A DNA stretch of 64,000 nucleotides from Apostichopus japonicus (taxonomy: Eukaryota > Echinodermata > Holothuroidea > Aspidochirotida > Stichopodidae), in NCBI RefSeq assembly GCF_037975245.1, contig NC_092582.1, positions 11,696,001 through 11,760,000 of the forward strand. Direction: 5' to 3'. Shown here piece by piece: positions 1-14,030 of this stretch (positions are counted from its first letter, which is position 1; each line of letters opens with the position of its first letter). The translations under genes and the position numbers were made by a program. The notes under the pieces are model-generated. The model ran no database searches. It was not told the DNA's origin and was given only the letters and a program-made list of their open reading frames with translations.

Positions 1-345
1 GTTACGCCGCTCATGAGCTTAAACAATCGCTGGTTTAAAACACATTCCGAGATGTACCACAGACATGACGTTACTGGAACAGCACAAGACAAAACATTAT
101 ACAAGAGAAACACGTCATCGAGTTATCGTATTGACAACCTTACACTCTGTGTTAACAATTTTTTTTATCAGATTCACATTGATTAAAAGAAAGCAGCTTC
201 TTTAAGATATGTGTAAATTTTGATGCATAGGTATACAGCTTTCCCCCCTACTCTATATGAAGTAACCCACATAAATCATTTTAATTGACCTACGGAAGAC
301 ACAAAATACTAATTATTGTGTATTATATCATATCAAACGACTTAC

Positions 346-1295
346 GTTCTGCAACAAGTCGTAGTATGGTCCTTTTCACAAACACACTCGTAACAACACT
401 CGGGTCCATCATAAGCCATAATCGACCCTGGTACTTCACATGCAAGACCAACTGCAAAAGAAGCCAGATACCGATGACATGCATGACACATATTATATTT
501 CTTCACTATTAGTATAGCAGGATTATTATTGGAACATAACTATCAATTTACTAGTTATATTTGCTAAAACATGACGTGGTCTTATTGCTATATGCAGACT
601 GTTAGTTTTATAGGGATTAACGAAAAAAGACAACACATTGCGCGCATTAGGCCTATATATAACGCATTAGCAATAAAAGTCACAGATGGGGAACAGATAA
701 CTAGCGTTTGCATCACAATTTTATCTAGCTACATTACTTTCAGTTTCATATCCAAAATCAGTTAGCAAAAGTAGCAGAAGACTCTCTCAGTATCCATGTA
801 CGGACAATTTTATGTGCCATATTAATATTCATGCACATTGACTGCTAAAAATCCATCCCTTTCGGCGGTAACGCTATAACTATAAGGAAATATTTTGATC
901 AATTTTTGATAAACGCTTAAGCAAATCAGAATGCCGTAATTAGTCAACTGATATGACTGAAACACAAACGTTAACCACTTCCCACCACCCGTCCATTAAA
1001 ACAACCAACAACAACAAATAATTACAGAAATAAATAAATAAAATATAACTAGAAAGCTGCAAGTAGTTAAAGCTTGTATAAATAAAACTAATTTCAGAAG
1101 CAAAATGAAAGGTCTTAGCGACTGAGAAATTGCAAGGTTACCTTCTCTCACGCATACACCAGAGCTGGGTTTATCGTCTGGTCCGTTTTCTGTAATCGGC
1201 AGAGCTACTGGAACTCCAGGGATCATCACCGTCACACTTGCTCCTAAAGAAAGCTCAAAAAGTGCTAGGGAGAATATAATAGTTAGCAGATTCAT
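346..1295 (-). CDS. Gene 1: PSP94/beta-microseminoprotein-like secreted protein, partial (exons 1-2)
   Basis: Exons on the minus strand: 1142-1295 (ATG at 1295) and 346-451. Exon 3 would lie left of position 1. Exon 1 gives a hydrophobic signal peptide (residues 1 to about 18, MNLLTIIFSLALFELSLG) and an acidic linker ending in KPSSGVC. It splices in phase 1 at GAAG/GTAACC. Exon 2 (106 bp, acceptor TTTTGCAG, donor AGAAC/GTAAG) encodes ACEVPG, then ECCYECVC and TTCCR, the family core, with one extra Cys in the ECC triplet. The same exon phases and spacing recur in seven neighbouring genes. Mammalian MSMB is a secreted disulfide-rich protein; the role here is unknown. A TATA motif lies about 95 bp upstream of the ATG. 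Completeness cannot be judged because the gene leaves the window. Confidence 0.78.
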
Positions 1296-1389
1296 TTTGT
1301 GAGACGTTTATGGAATAGTTGGGTTTGATGAAAAACAAGATGGCCGCTGTTCCTATTGTAGAATGTTGTTAGTCACAGAATAAACGACT

Positions 1390-1399
1390 CTTTATATAA
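1390..1399 (-). promoter_or_regulatory. TATA box of gene 1
   Basis: The minus strand reads TTATATAAAG about 95 bp upstream of the gene 1 start codon. Genes 2, 3, 7 and 8 have TATA-like motifs at comparable distances, which supports a shared core-promoter layout. Confidence 0.5.
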
Positions 1400-1707
1400 T
1401 CTTACATTGCGATCTAGTTTACGTGAGAAAGTGGGGACACATTTAACAATTTAATGGTACCATTAAACATCTGCTGTTATGTAAACCACTTACCCACTTA
1501 TAACGCTTTCATGCAATTTGCTTTGATCAATAAAGACTTAACTTGTTCTGCCAACTACCCTTTTTGATCTAAACAATATTTCATACATTTTGGTAATTGA
1601 AATTTAGGACACAGCTGTTTCAGTTGTATAAATTATATTAATTAGGTCGATTTGTGACTGCTTAAGCCGGAAATAAAAGAGTATTTCTTGGTCAAAATGG
1701 TACCATC

Positions 1708-1735
<28 letters not shown>
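1708..1735. repeat. (TA)n microsatellite
   Basis: Pure TA dinucleotide run directly left of the hairpin at 1736-1874. A second TA run (about 1894-1980) lies to its right. Confidence 0.9.
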
Positions 1736-1738
<3 letters not shown>

Positions 1739-1874
1739 GAACACTAGTAGTTGTTACTCGGAGTTTCACGCGTTATAGCGATCTTCAGACAACTCAGACA
1801 ACTTCAGACAACAAGAGTTGTCTGAAGATCGCTATAACGCGTGAAACTCCGAGTAACAACTACTAGTGTTCCAC
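1736..1874. repeat. Perfect 60-bp inverted repeat (hairpin or fold-back MITE)
   Basis: The left arm 1736-1795 begins GTGGAACACTAGTAG. The right arm 1815-1874 ends CTACTAGTGTTCCAC and is its exact reverse complement over 60 bp, with a 19-bp loop. TA repeats flank both sides. The structure fits a fold-back element inserted in TA-rich DNA. I see no coding capacity. Confidence 0.88.
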
Positions 1875-1890
1875 TAGTCTCATCTAGTAT

Positions 1891-4224
<2,334 letters not shown>

Positions 4225-6819
4225 AAGAGACACTTCTTTAAATCATTTCGCGTGATTTTGTATGAAAGCTAGATGTCTCACCCCTTATCACCCCTTCCCC
4301 CCCCCCAAAAAAAACGAAATATTTTGCAGTGTCCCTCTTGGATCACCGCATTTGAGTACTTTAGCCATATGGTGTTATTGTTGTTTAATTCTTTTTATTT
4401 TACATATTATTTTTAGTTTCTTTTTCTTCACTTCATTTGAGTTAGAACAGCATGATACCTTTGATGCAAGCAACTGTCGGTAACGTTGGATGACGCGCAC
4501 TAGAGGAAAGGGAGGGTGGTTTTGGAAAAATGAAAATGGTCTATTCTTTCTCTCATATCCCCCCTTCCAGTGTCCTTAATTGACCTTACGCTCCTGGGCT
4601 AGAGAGCCTGACCCCTAACCAACCGACCTAAGTGGGTTTTGCTGAAGAATTTGAAGGTTTTCGAAAAAACATAATATCTCTTTGAGAATTCATACAGATT
4701 CATAACGATAGCGCTCCCGGGGCTGAACCCCCGCACCCCACAACACTACTCGTGAAAGCACAGGCGTTCACATGTGCTTTGCAGTAGAGCCACCGTAGTT
4801 TGGTAACATTTTATCATTTTTCCATCCGTGAAAACTTTGACAGAAGATTTGCATATCGCTTTAAAACATATCGGCAGAGATCAATGAAATACTTGTGCAG
4901 GTTTAGTCGATCACTCTCATTTGTCGGCAACTTTTGAAATTGAAAGTTACATGCTTGATGACGTTATGTTAGACACTCTTACACAACGTTGAACAGTATT
5001 TAATCCCAGTATACCGACAACAGGTGTTCGACTATTTTCATGTTAGATGAATATCTAGTTCGCGGTCGTAAACGGTCGGTAAAGTGAAAAAATTCTTGAC
5101 GATCTTTTTACTCTTGTGAAAAAACATGGATAACCTTTTGCGATTTTTAACGAACTCAGTTTGTTACAACTGGTATAATTTGAAGCGACTTTATTTTGTT
5201 TTCCGGGATAAATTATTTCTCCAGGATGATGAAACACAATCTTCTGATATTCTCTATGGAAGGAGCAGATACTCTTTTCAAGAGTTCGATGAAGATGGAT
5301 CAAGTTCGTAAGCCATGTAGTGATATGGCTTAATTTGACATGCATAACATGCTTAAACTCATCTTAAATGTTACCATATTTCTTACAAATGCTTACGACA
5401 CAGAAAAATGATTTTGAACATCATCCTGTTTTCAATTTCATTGTTTTGTCTTTCTTTCAGCGAGGACATTTGTTTAAATCATAGTATGCTTAAGTTTTTT
5501 AATAAAGGAAATTGTATTGATAGTCGTCTCGTTGTCTTATTGTTATGAAAATATGTCGGACAATTATGTGAGCAAAGTTACGTGATACATGACGTTCAAC
5601 TTTATCCTTGTTTACAACAGTATTTCTACTTTGAAGTCTTGTTTATAAAGAAGAGATTCATTGGAGGATATTCCACGTGAGTATCTGACTTATCCTGTTT
5701 CTTAAAGGATGACTTTTGGCACATAAATAACTTTGATATGTTGTAAACAACTAAGCAGTCCGAGTTGTTTTTCTATAACACTCTTAAGTTTTGAGAAAGA
5801 ATTAACCCTTTAGGCATGTAAGGTTCATCACTTAAAGTGACTGGACTATTTAGTCTAGTCCAGAGACCATGAGATAAGCTCATCAGATGCATCACAAAAA
5901 TCTAACATAAGACTTTCATGGACTGACATGACATGTTTACAATATATTACAAAGTGTTAAAAGCCAAATGGTACTGAGTGTCATCCAAAATGATCTGCTG
6001 TTAATATCAAGTTAAAAGAACACATTTTTGCTCAGTTATTTAGAATTTAGTAGAGGATGGATTAATGTTATCAATTAGACCTTGAATCAAGTCATCATCA
6101 TGATTGTCTTAAGGAGCTTTCCGGAGATTAGCATATTTTATTGGTGAATATCTTGAAAACTGTAATATATAGTTATCAGACAAGGATCCATGGAAGGGTA
6201 GGAGCAGGGATTCGGAGATGTACCGTACACCCCTTCTTTGAACCCCACTCAAAAGAATAAAATAAAAGTAGTTAGTTCAATTGGTCGGCTTCGATGACAT
6301 CAGGACCAGACCTCTCGTTTTATAAACATTGCTAGCACTCATGTTATTCTTTTGTCTTGGACAATGCATTATCAAGAGTTAAATCCTCCCTTAATTCATG
6401 ATGCCATTAGATAATGTGTCTCACTCATCTGAAATGATATCACGTTCATCATGACATTTGTTCCATTCGGCCAAAAAAAAATTACTTTAAATATTCTGAG
6501 GAAATATCAAATAAAACAAGAAATTAACAGAGTGACGTATAGGTTAAGAGAAGTTAATTAAACGTTGAGTTAACATAGGTGTGTACATTAGAACATTGTT
6601 TTTTAGGTTGATTAAACTGAAAATTATCACTTTGTTTAAAATGGACTCAAAAGAATGACATACTTATCACTTAGTATTCCAAGTGACAACATTTATCATT
6701 TACGATAATCTTTCACAAAAGAAGTGTCATTTGTCTATACAGTAAACTTGTTGTAGAATTAATCGCAAAGCGTCCCCCACGTCCTTCTCTGAACCGACAT
6801 CAACTTCAGCAGAAGAGCG
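4225..6819. other. Intergenic stretch between gene 1 and gene 2
   Basis: Apart from one weak small-gene candidate (5126-5549), this contains C-rich and A-rich low-complexity patches near 4290 and 4560. It also holds a GGGGCTGAACCCCC-type motif near 4716 that resembles ends of repeats at 34 kb. No other gene is supported. Confidence 0.6.
5126..5549 (+). CDS. Candidate small two-exon gene, unrecognised
   Basis: An open frame from ATG 5126 encodes about 61 residues with an acidic, serine-rich end (FDEDGSSS). It runs into a donor-like site, AGTTC/GTAAGC, near 5309. A polypyrimidine tract with CAG at 5458-5460 could join it in phase to a short second exon ending at TGA around 5549. However, an AATAAA at about 5501-5506 lies inside that second exon, so the transcript might end before the stop. 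No family is recognised. This could be chance. Confidence 0.2.
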
Positions 6820-7740
6820 CTAATTGTTGTCAGGAGCGACTTCCTCGAGAATTTCTATGAAGTTCTCAGATGAGTGATCCTTGTCAATACCCCCAGAAGA
6901 ATCACTTTTGGTTTTCTTCGATTTAGGAGACTTTGAAGCCTTTGGGTTGGACTTAGAGACCTCATCTAGTCCAAGAGATTGGCTTTCAGAGGACCTTTTA
7001 GAAGATTTTCGAGTAGAACTTTTCTTGGGTTCTGAGTCAAGATTTTCTATCAATTTGTCAGATGATTTATCTTTGTCAGAACCCCCAGAAGAGCCACTTT
7101 TGGTTTTTTTCGACTTAGGAGACTTTGAGGACTTTGATTTGGACTCATGTAAACCGAATGATAGGCTGTCGGAGGACCTTTTAGAAGATTTTCGAGTAGA
7201 ACTTTTCTGGGATCCTGGGTCCAGATCTTCTATCAATTTGTCAAATGAGTTATCTTTGTCAGAACCTTTAGAAGAGTCAATTTTGGTTTTCTTCGACTTA
7301 GAAGACTTCGATGACTTTGATTTGGAATCATGTAACCCGAATGATAGGCTGTCGGAGGAACCTTTTGAAGATTTTCGAGTAGAACTCCTCTTCTTGGACC
7401 CTGATTTATGGCTGTTTTTATCGGACGTTTTGGAACTCCCTGTTAGAGCAGATATAGGAGAACCAGCTGGAGGTTTTGTAGCATCTTCTTCTACCTCTAA
7501 TTCCTGGGCCCCAATATCATCTTCGACTGGATCGGTGACATTAGTGTAAAGCCAGCCAACAATTCTACAGGATCCAGGACAGTGCGCTTGGAATGAATAC
7601 TCACACGTGGTCTGATTTTGAGAAAGTTTGCAGCGTCGAGGCCGTCTCACCACTGGGTACGGTTCTCTGGGGAGAAGGAAAGTGAACAAACAAATTAAAG
7701 ATAATATAAAAAGGAAGATACTGAATAATATAAATAAATA

Positions 7741-7789
<49 letters not shown>

Positions 7790-10654
7790 GTAAGGAGTGG
7801 AAAATCCAGAAGAGTGAAAAACCTTCAGCCCCCACCGTGATTAGAACCCTTACCAACCCTAAGCTATACTTACAGATTGCAACATCTCACATAGTTGTCC
7901 TCAGTACAAGTGCAGTTCATGCAAGGGTTGTCACTAATGTCTACCTCAGCCCCTGGTGTTTGACAGAATACTGTTGCTGAAATAGGAAATAACAGATCCA
8001 TCCATATGTTATTTTCACTTTCTGTACTTGTAGTACCGTAATCTAAGAAATGGATGAATAAGTTAATTCTCAACCAGTTCTTATTTTCAAAACGTTAATA
8101 ATGGTATGAAGACAATACTTTTCTTTGTTATATTGAAGTTAAGTTGCCCTTATTTGCATTATTTCCTTTCATATCATGATTGCCAGTACATGCTTGTTTG
8201 CAATTTATTGTGGTGTATATAAAAGCAACTGAATATAATGAAAATATAAGAGCTGAAGCATCAAAATACACACAATTTGTTAGTTCGTTGAATTAATGCC
8301 ACATATCACATCTCAATTACTTTTAGTTGACAAAAACACAAATTTAAAATTTAACCTATGCACTGCACTCATGGCGTTCATCTGTCCATCCCAATCCTAT
8401 TTTGAATATAAGATTCAGGCTGAATTTGTTTAGTGTCTTAACTGGTGACGTAATGATGGTTCGATATAGTTTATTTTACAAATCATTACCGCGTGGCGCT
8501 TGTTTACTATGGTACATGCACATATCAAGTATACGCCACACGTGTTTATCACGTGACACGTTACTCTGCCTGATAATTTTATGTTGCATTTTATTTTCTT
8601 GTTTGCATTGTTCTTGTTACAGATAGATCTTGCGCAACCAGTCGTTTTATTTTTCCATTATGTGCAAGCATCGTAATTTCCGATCAAGCCTGAGCGGTAA
8701 CCGTTGAACCATGTGTATTACATTGGTACATATATCATGTACCCGAGTACCTAGCCAAATAATGTATCGCATTTGATCACCACATCAACCGATTCACACA
8801 GAGATTACAGAACTATTGTAAATTTTAAAGTATTGTACCACAGTAAAAAAAAAAAAATTGGATCTTGCTGATTAATCTGATACAGCAGTAGCATGTGCTG
8901 TTAGGATTAAAGTAAGAACTGAGGATATGTGTAATCCGAAAAAAAGGCATCAAACTGCTGGATTTGATGGGATTACACGTATCCTAATCTTACTGTAATC
9001 GTAATAGCACATGCTACCGATTTATAGCACGATCAAGTTGTTACTTCGGTACACAGCACATTATTCCAACTTTCAACTTCATAGCATTTTTCGTTGTTGA
9101 GGAAACATTGCAATGAATCATATTTCATTTATATGAAATGCTGGTAAAATAAAATGTGATGACATACATATGCATACGCTTGAAGTGTTGAAATGACTAG
9201 GAAAATAATAGGTATGTGTGACGGACGTTTGTCCAATCATTAGCAAGATTTTGATCAAGAGACTTCATCAAAATTAAATGTAGATTTAAAATGTATAAAG
9301 AAATCAGCTCTAATTGTATAATTCAAAACAATGAGTAACATTTGTGATATCCTTTCCATGCATAACTGCACAGATCGTTGCGCAATATTACGCAATATCG
9401 ATGACAGAAGGTTTCTACGCGGAACAATTATCTGTTTCAAATTAGCGAAATAAAATGAGTACGTCAGGTCAAATGTCAGCATGTCATGTTTGAATACCAG
9501 TATCATCATTAATATCATCAATTTTTAATAACGCAAGTATAGCATTATGTCAAGAATGAAATCACCAGTTTTCTTCATAATTTTTTTTTTTGTTGTTGGA
9601 ACCAGTGTGAGTTCCGCGTGGGCCGTGTCATACTTTTTACAATCTCAGAATTTTATGTTACGAAGAAATATCAGTATGCTAAACATTAGCGTCACTGTGA
9701 TGTCATTGTGATATTGATATGTGATATTTAAATATCAATTGCTAGAATTGAAAGAACCGCTTGATTATATTTCCTGACATGCTGACATTGAATTTTTTAT
9801 ATTGATTCTTATAATAATGGGATTGAAACATTGAACTATTCATTTTGAATACTGGCATGATGACGTTAAATTGTAACATGCTGAAAGAGTAATATATTTC
9901 TTAACACTCTGAAACAAACGGCGTTCCGTATGTTTCATCTCAGCAACAGAATAAGCAATGAGTCTGGCGCTGCCTGACCAATGTGTCTCTAGTTTACTTT
10001 CTCTGTAATATACATTTGTATTCTAATATTTCGTTATACATGTAACTTTTCTGTTTCAATGACAACATAAACAGCGTCGCGTAAAACACAAAAAAAAAAA
10101 AAAAAAAAATTCAATAAGCGACGCAATATTTTATGAATAATCAGAAACTCTGTTACGTAACCTTGTTAACGTAACATGGAAGCTATAGTTTCAAGTTGTG
10201 TTTTTTAGTCTTAATTGCGATTTCATTTTATGAATTTGTATGTACGTTGAATTGATAACGGAGTTTTATGCCTTCAGTGTTTTGGTCACGCCTCACATTT
10301 TAGCCTATATGGTATAGAGAACTTGAGATTTATACCATGCAGACCAGACCCCAGGGACAATTGCACTTTCCATGTTTACTTTAAAATAATTATATACTAT
10401 TCTTTATCTCATATTTCCCAGACCACCTAATTGACTACCGGCCCTGATGCTTTATCTCCCCTTGACCCTTCCCCTCCCCCATCCTTCCTCTCGTAAAGCC
10501 TGCAGTGTAAATACTCACCATCTCTGTAACACGGTCCATTGTTAGGTTTGCTCTCGGATGCTACCCTAGTTGTTGCCATTGGTCCTTTGAGATAAACAAT
10601 TTGAGCTACACTCGTCCATGAAAAGGAAACAAGCAAAATAAAATGGACAAACAT
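6820..10654 (-). CDS. Gene 2: PSP94-like protein with a three-repeat Ser/Lys-rich C-terminal tail
   Basis: Exons on the minus strand: 10519-10654, 7874-7976 and 6820-7666; total 1086 nt, 361 residues. Residues 1 to about 18 are a signal peptide. The PSP94-like domain spans about residues 40-125. Its cysteines are C42 (NNGPCY), C50, C64, C67, C69, the C77-C78 pair, then four more in exon 3 before IVGWLYT. Two N-glycosylation sequons (NQT, NVT) lie in exon 3. After an acidic linker, residues 174-361 form three imperfect 61-65-residue repeats starting SSTRKSSK, rich in Ser and Lys with SDK and KL/FIE motifs. No other paralog here has such a tail; family members usually end soon after GWYYSD. Donors are GAT G/GTGAGT and AATCT/GTAAGT; acceptors are TTTCAG and CCCCAG. 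A TATA motif lies about 85 bp upstream. Confidence 0.85.
6823..7386 (-). repeat. Three tandem coding repeats in the gene 2 tail
   Basis: Units at about 7204-7386, 7018-7203 and 6823-7017 each encode SSTRKSSK, then S-rich, SKSxKSKKTK and SDKD blocks, then an acidic KLIE/NFIE segment. Units 1 and 2 are the most alike; unit 3 is the most diverged. Confidence 0.9.
7741..7785. repeat. (TA)n microsatellite in gene 2 intron 2
   Basis: Run of about 20 TA units some 75 bp upstream of the exon 3 acceptor of gene 2 (intron 7667-7873). Confidence 0.95.
7977..10518 (-). other. Gene 2 intron 1
   Basis: A 2.5-kb intron. It contains the imperfect hairpin at 8888-9017 and several poly(A)/poly(T) tracts (for example 10090-10109). 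No further exon of the family is seen on either strand. Confidence 0.7.
8888..9017. repeat. Imperfect inverted repeat (MITE-like hairpin)
   Basis: An arm starting GTAGCATGTGCTGTTAGGAT (8888-8937) is matched in reverse complement by 8970-9017, which ends GCACATGCTAC. There are scattered mismatches and a loop of about 32 bp. It lies inside intron 1 of gene 2. Confidence 0.7.
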
Positions 10655-10733
10655 CTTCCTCTTTCTATGTTTAATATCTTTTCATAGGTCACGGTAAAAA
10701 CAGCTTCAATCTTGGCCAATTCTTACTTTGTTC

Positions 10734-10742
10734 CTATATATA
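10734..10742 (-). promoter_or_regulatory. TATA box of gene 2
   Basis: The minus strand reads TATATATAG about 80-90 bp upstream of the gene 2 start codon, a position similar to that in the other paralogs. Confidence 0.45.
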
Positions 10743-11170
10743 CACACAGAATATTACGTTATCGAATAGAGCTGTGACTATTAATAAAACCTTTTCAATA
10801 ACTATATACAGTATATATAAAGATTAAATTTGTGATGTGAAGAGTTTCATGAGAGATTGTAATCAAATGAATTTGTCTATTTCTAAGTTATCTAAATATA
10901 TTTCCACACTAAATAAACAATGGGCAGTGTTACACGTGTTCCCGACAGAAGATTTGTGGTCATTTATTTCAATTAATTCATAATGATACATCGCTTATTA
11001 AATATGAAATTCAGCAATAACTATACTCTTTGATTGATCACTTAACAAATTACGTGACAAATGGAGGTCAAAAGTATTTCATTTCGTGTAATTTCCAACT
11101 TGACAAAATCAACACAATACCCATAACTTATTAATAAGTATAAATAATAGGTTAATATTATCTAAACAAA

Positions 11171-11430
11171 TTAATCAGAACTGAGTGGTTATGCTTACAA
11201 TATGTTGACAACCCAGGTCGGACCACCGGGACAAATATCTTAGCACGCCCACAAGTTTTTGAAGTCTCCATGTTTTCTCCTTAAATATAAATATCTTAAA
11301 ATAAAAATACATTATTCTTTATCCGATACTTCCCTGGCCTCCTTATTGATCCCGGGCACCGTGACGTCACCTCCAACCTATGACACACTCTTGTCAGACC
11401 TGCAGGTTTCAACTAAAACTGATAATCGCT
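11171..11430. repeat. Diverged duplicate of gene 2 exon 1 downstream flank
   Basis: By eye this aligns with 10330-10510. Shared landmarks in the same order are an AGACC/GGGACAA block, CCATGTTT(A/T)CT, ATTCTTTATC, a CC(A/T)GGCC(A/T)CCT-type segment, TTGA(C/T)(T/C)(A/C)CC and CCTGCAG. No exon 1 coding remains beside it, so it looks like a relic of a deleted tandem copy. Confidence 0.5.
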
Positions 11431-13449
11431 ACCATAACTTAATGATACTCTCATAAACAATAAGTAAATTGCTGAACACTGCATGGATAAAATGCGAAAG
11501 ATTAATGTTCCAGAGAGATTATCAGCTTCAATACCGCATATTAAAAACAGTGGCTCCGCATGAATTATATCCTGATTGGAAAGTCTCATTACTAGTTTAT
11601 AATTACAACATCGTAAAGTACTCAGGTCTAAGCTAGGATGTAGCATAATTATGTGGATTACCTCGGGCCAGGTGACAGTTAGGACGCTCTCAGCACAACT
11701 TATTAAAAAATAAGCAATGTAAACGACATATATACCTATATGCTATAACTTTTACGAACATGATCAAAATAGCGGCATAGACATTTCTATTGGGTATCGC
11801 GTAAACACATGTCAGATACTCACATCACGATGATAATGTCGTAGCACATATCGTGAACAATGTAACCGTTTTCATATCGCCCATCTTACAGCGAGTTTTT
11901 AATATCGAAATATGTCGGTGTCCCCAAATCCCATACCACAATTTATGTAATACACATTCGCCCAAATACGTAACGGGGGAAAAAGGCCCCAAAGAGAACT
12001 AGGCTATCAAAGTGATAGTTTTGCATGTGTGTAGCTGCATGTATGTAGCTGCGTGTATGTAGCTGCATGTATGTATCCCGTTGTAAATTCAGAAGGATTG
12101 AACTTGGTGATTCAACTAAGGCATTATAGATAATTCTTCGATTAGTAATACAGGAAGATTACGCAATGAGAGCTGAAGTATTGGCCAATGGTTTTTACCT
12201 CTTCAATAGCTTAACTTTGCAAACGTCATGACATTCCAAGTCACCCGCTTATCGGGAGATTAGTAGGACAGGTGAGTTGAAAACCTCCTATATATACTCT
12301 AGCGACCTCGGAAAATATCGTTACAGATTTACTGTGTGTGTATACGTGAATGGAGATATTTGCTCAATGAGGCTGATACCGTAAGCAGATGCTAAAGCTG
12401 CAAGCTTGGAGTGGGTGATCAATGTTTGCTCAAACTATATAATTATTTATTTATTTGCCACTTGACGACTGCCTGTGTTTTTACTGCAAACGCAAACGCG
12501 AATCAGAGCAGATCATTAAAACTAAACAACAACAAATTTGCTTGAAGCAAAAAGAAAGATATTCTAAAGTTAATCCAGCTATAACGTACATTTTGTGTTT
12601 AGATCGAGTTGACGTATTTAAGTTGGTATTTAAATCGCCTTCACAAATGTTATTTTATCCTCCTAAGCCTTACAAAAGGGCGAAATAAAAAATATATATA
12701 GTAAAATGTCCTTTACTGAAAGCATCTACAATCTCCGTGAAAACATTCGTATCAAAGCATTCACTATACCTAAGTTAAGATATATTGATCAGCAATCGAG
12801 AGAGAAGAAGTTTCATTACTGTGATAACGAATATCTTCTTTGATAGGCGATTGGTGACGTCATAAAAGGAAGCTGCAGTTTGCGCTGTTCTCTCGAACGA
12901 TATCCGCGATATACACTGCCAGTAATAATACTGCTCTGTCCAATACTAAAATCATACAAATATATCGTATGCCGTGTACGTGGACGCCATACGGCCTTAC
13001 GCTATTGTCTATATAACATACGGATGTATATTTCTTGGTCAGATTAGCTTTCGAAACAGGAAATTAAAAGAAACTCGAGGTTCCAGATCTGTCATTGCTT
13101 GAACCAAATGAGTTTTCAAAAGATTAGTTTATGTTATAAACAGGCCACAAGAAAAACATGAACGAATTTTTAAATCGTTAGCTCCATTTAGCCTCATTTC
13201 CTGCAAGAAGCTCACTAATCAAAGCGACGACCCGAGGCCTTTAAAACCCGCGGGCGCCTCGATCGGTTCCAAGCCAATAGTCAGGTAGATCAAATCCACC
13301 CCTACCTGTAAACTAATGAGTATGTTGTGAGTTGTCGAAGGTAAATGTTGCGAAAGACTATAAGTTTTGTGGGTTTGAAATTTGCATTGAGGGTTGTCCA
13401 ATGATCATTTACCTGAGTACTTATGCACGAAATATCCGCAATACTTTGT

Positions 13450-13800
13450 GAAGTTTAATAACGAATTTTCGCTTGTTTGTTGGCTGTCACCTGATGTTTA
13501 CAATGATGAAAGAACTCGAAAGTCATTTTTGGAGGGTTTGGTTGATTTAAGGTAGCTCGTTTTTGACATCTGCCCTGAAAATAAACATATTTCGGTTTGT
13601 TTTAATTGTTTAGAGTCACTTGCCTCGAACCCTCTCAAATCAAGCATCTAGATTAAATCAACATCTTAATGTCCACAGGTAAAAAAGGCTTCATTAAAAT
13701 AAACAATTTGGTGTCGAAGTTATCCGACCCGAATTTCGAATCACTAATTAAAGCTAACAATTACGCATGCGCACATTCAGAGTATAACAACAAAAAACAT
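13450..13800 (+). repeat. Duplicated upstream block, copy 1 (before gene 3)
   Basis: It shares ordered sequence with about 24345-24480 (CGAATTTT..CTTGTTTGTT) and then 30309-30530 (GTTTAGAGTCACTTG/CTCGAA versus GTTTAAAATCACTTG/TCTCAAA; AAATGTCCACA; AAACAATT(T)GGT; ACGCATGCG). In the second copy the block is split by the TIR element. Confidence 0.6.
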
Positions 13801-13913
13801 AGTACAGGTGAGACATATTTACCTTACTGAGTTGCCTTCGTCATAAAATTATCTTCATAAAAAGGAAAGGTGGTTTGATTACATAACATGTTAGGTATGC
13901 GTATAAATTTACC

Positions 13914-13920
13914 TATATAA
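13914..13920 (+). promoter_or_regulatory. TATA box of gene 3
   Basis: TATATAA on the plus strand, 111 bp upstream of the gene 3 ATG, followed by an A/C-rich leader without an intervening ATG in a good context. Confidence 0.5.
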
Positions 13921-14030
13921 ACTCTACCCACGTTAGAATAACAGTAACAAATTCTCCGAACTTCCCAAGAACGCACAGCACGCATCGAACAGTTTTCCGT
14001 TATTACGAAGACACTCGGTATTCGCAGAAG

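Larger units (their letters stand above)
10655..14030. other. Intergenic region between head-to-head genes 2 and 3
   Basis: It contains a diverged duplicate of the gene 2 intron 1 start (11171-11430), GTATGTAGCTGC-type short repeats near 12030-12080, and a block (13450-13800) that is repeated around the 24-30 kb transposon. Several small open frames (for example 12455-12688) show no recognisable domain, and I do not call them. Confidence 0.6.

Noticed and set aside
6881-7549. A long plus-strand open frame opposite gene 2 exon 3
   Set aside because: It is the antisense shadow of the low-complexity tail. The minus-strand reading has the family domain, splice sites and a signal peptide exon.
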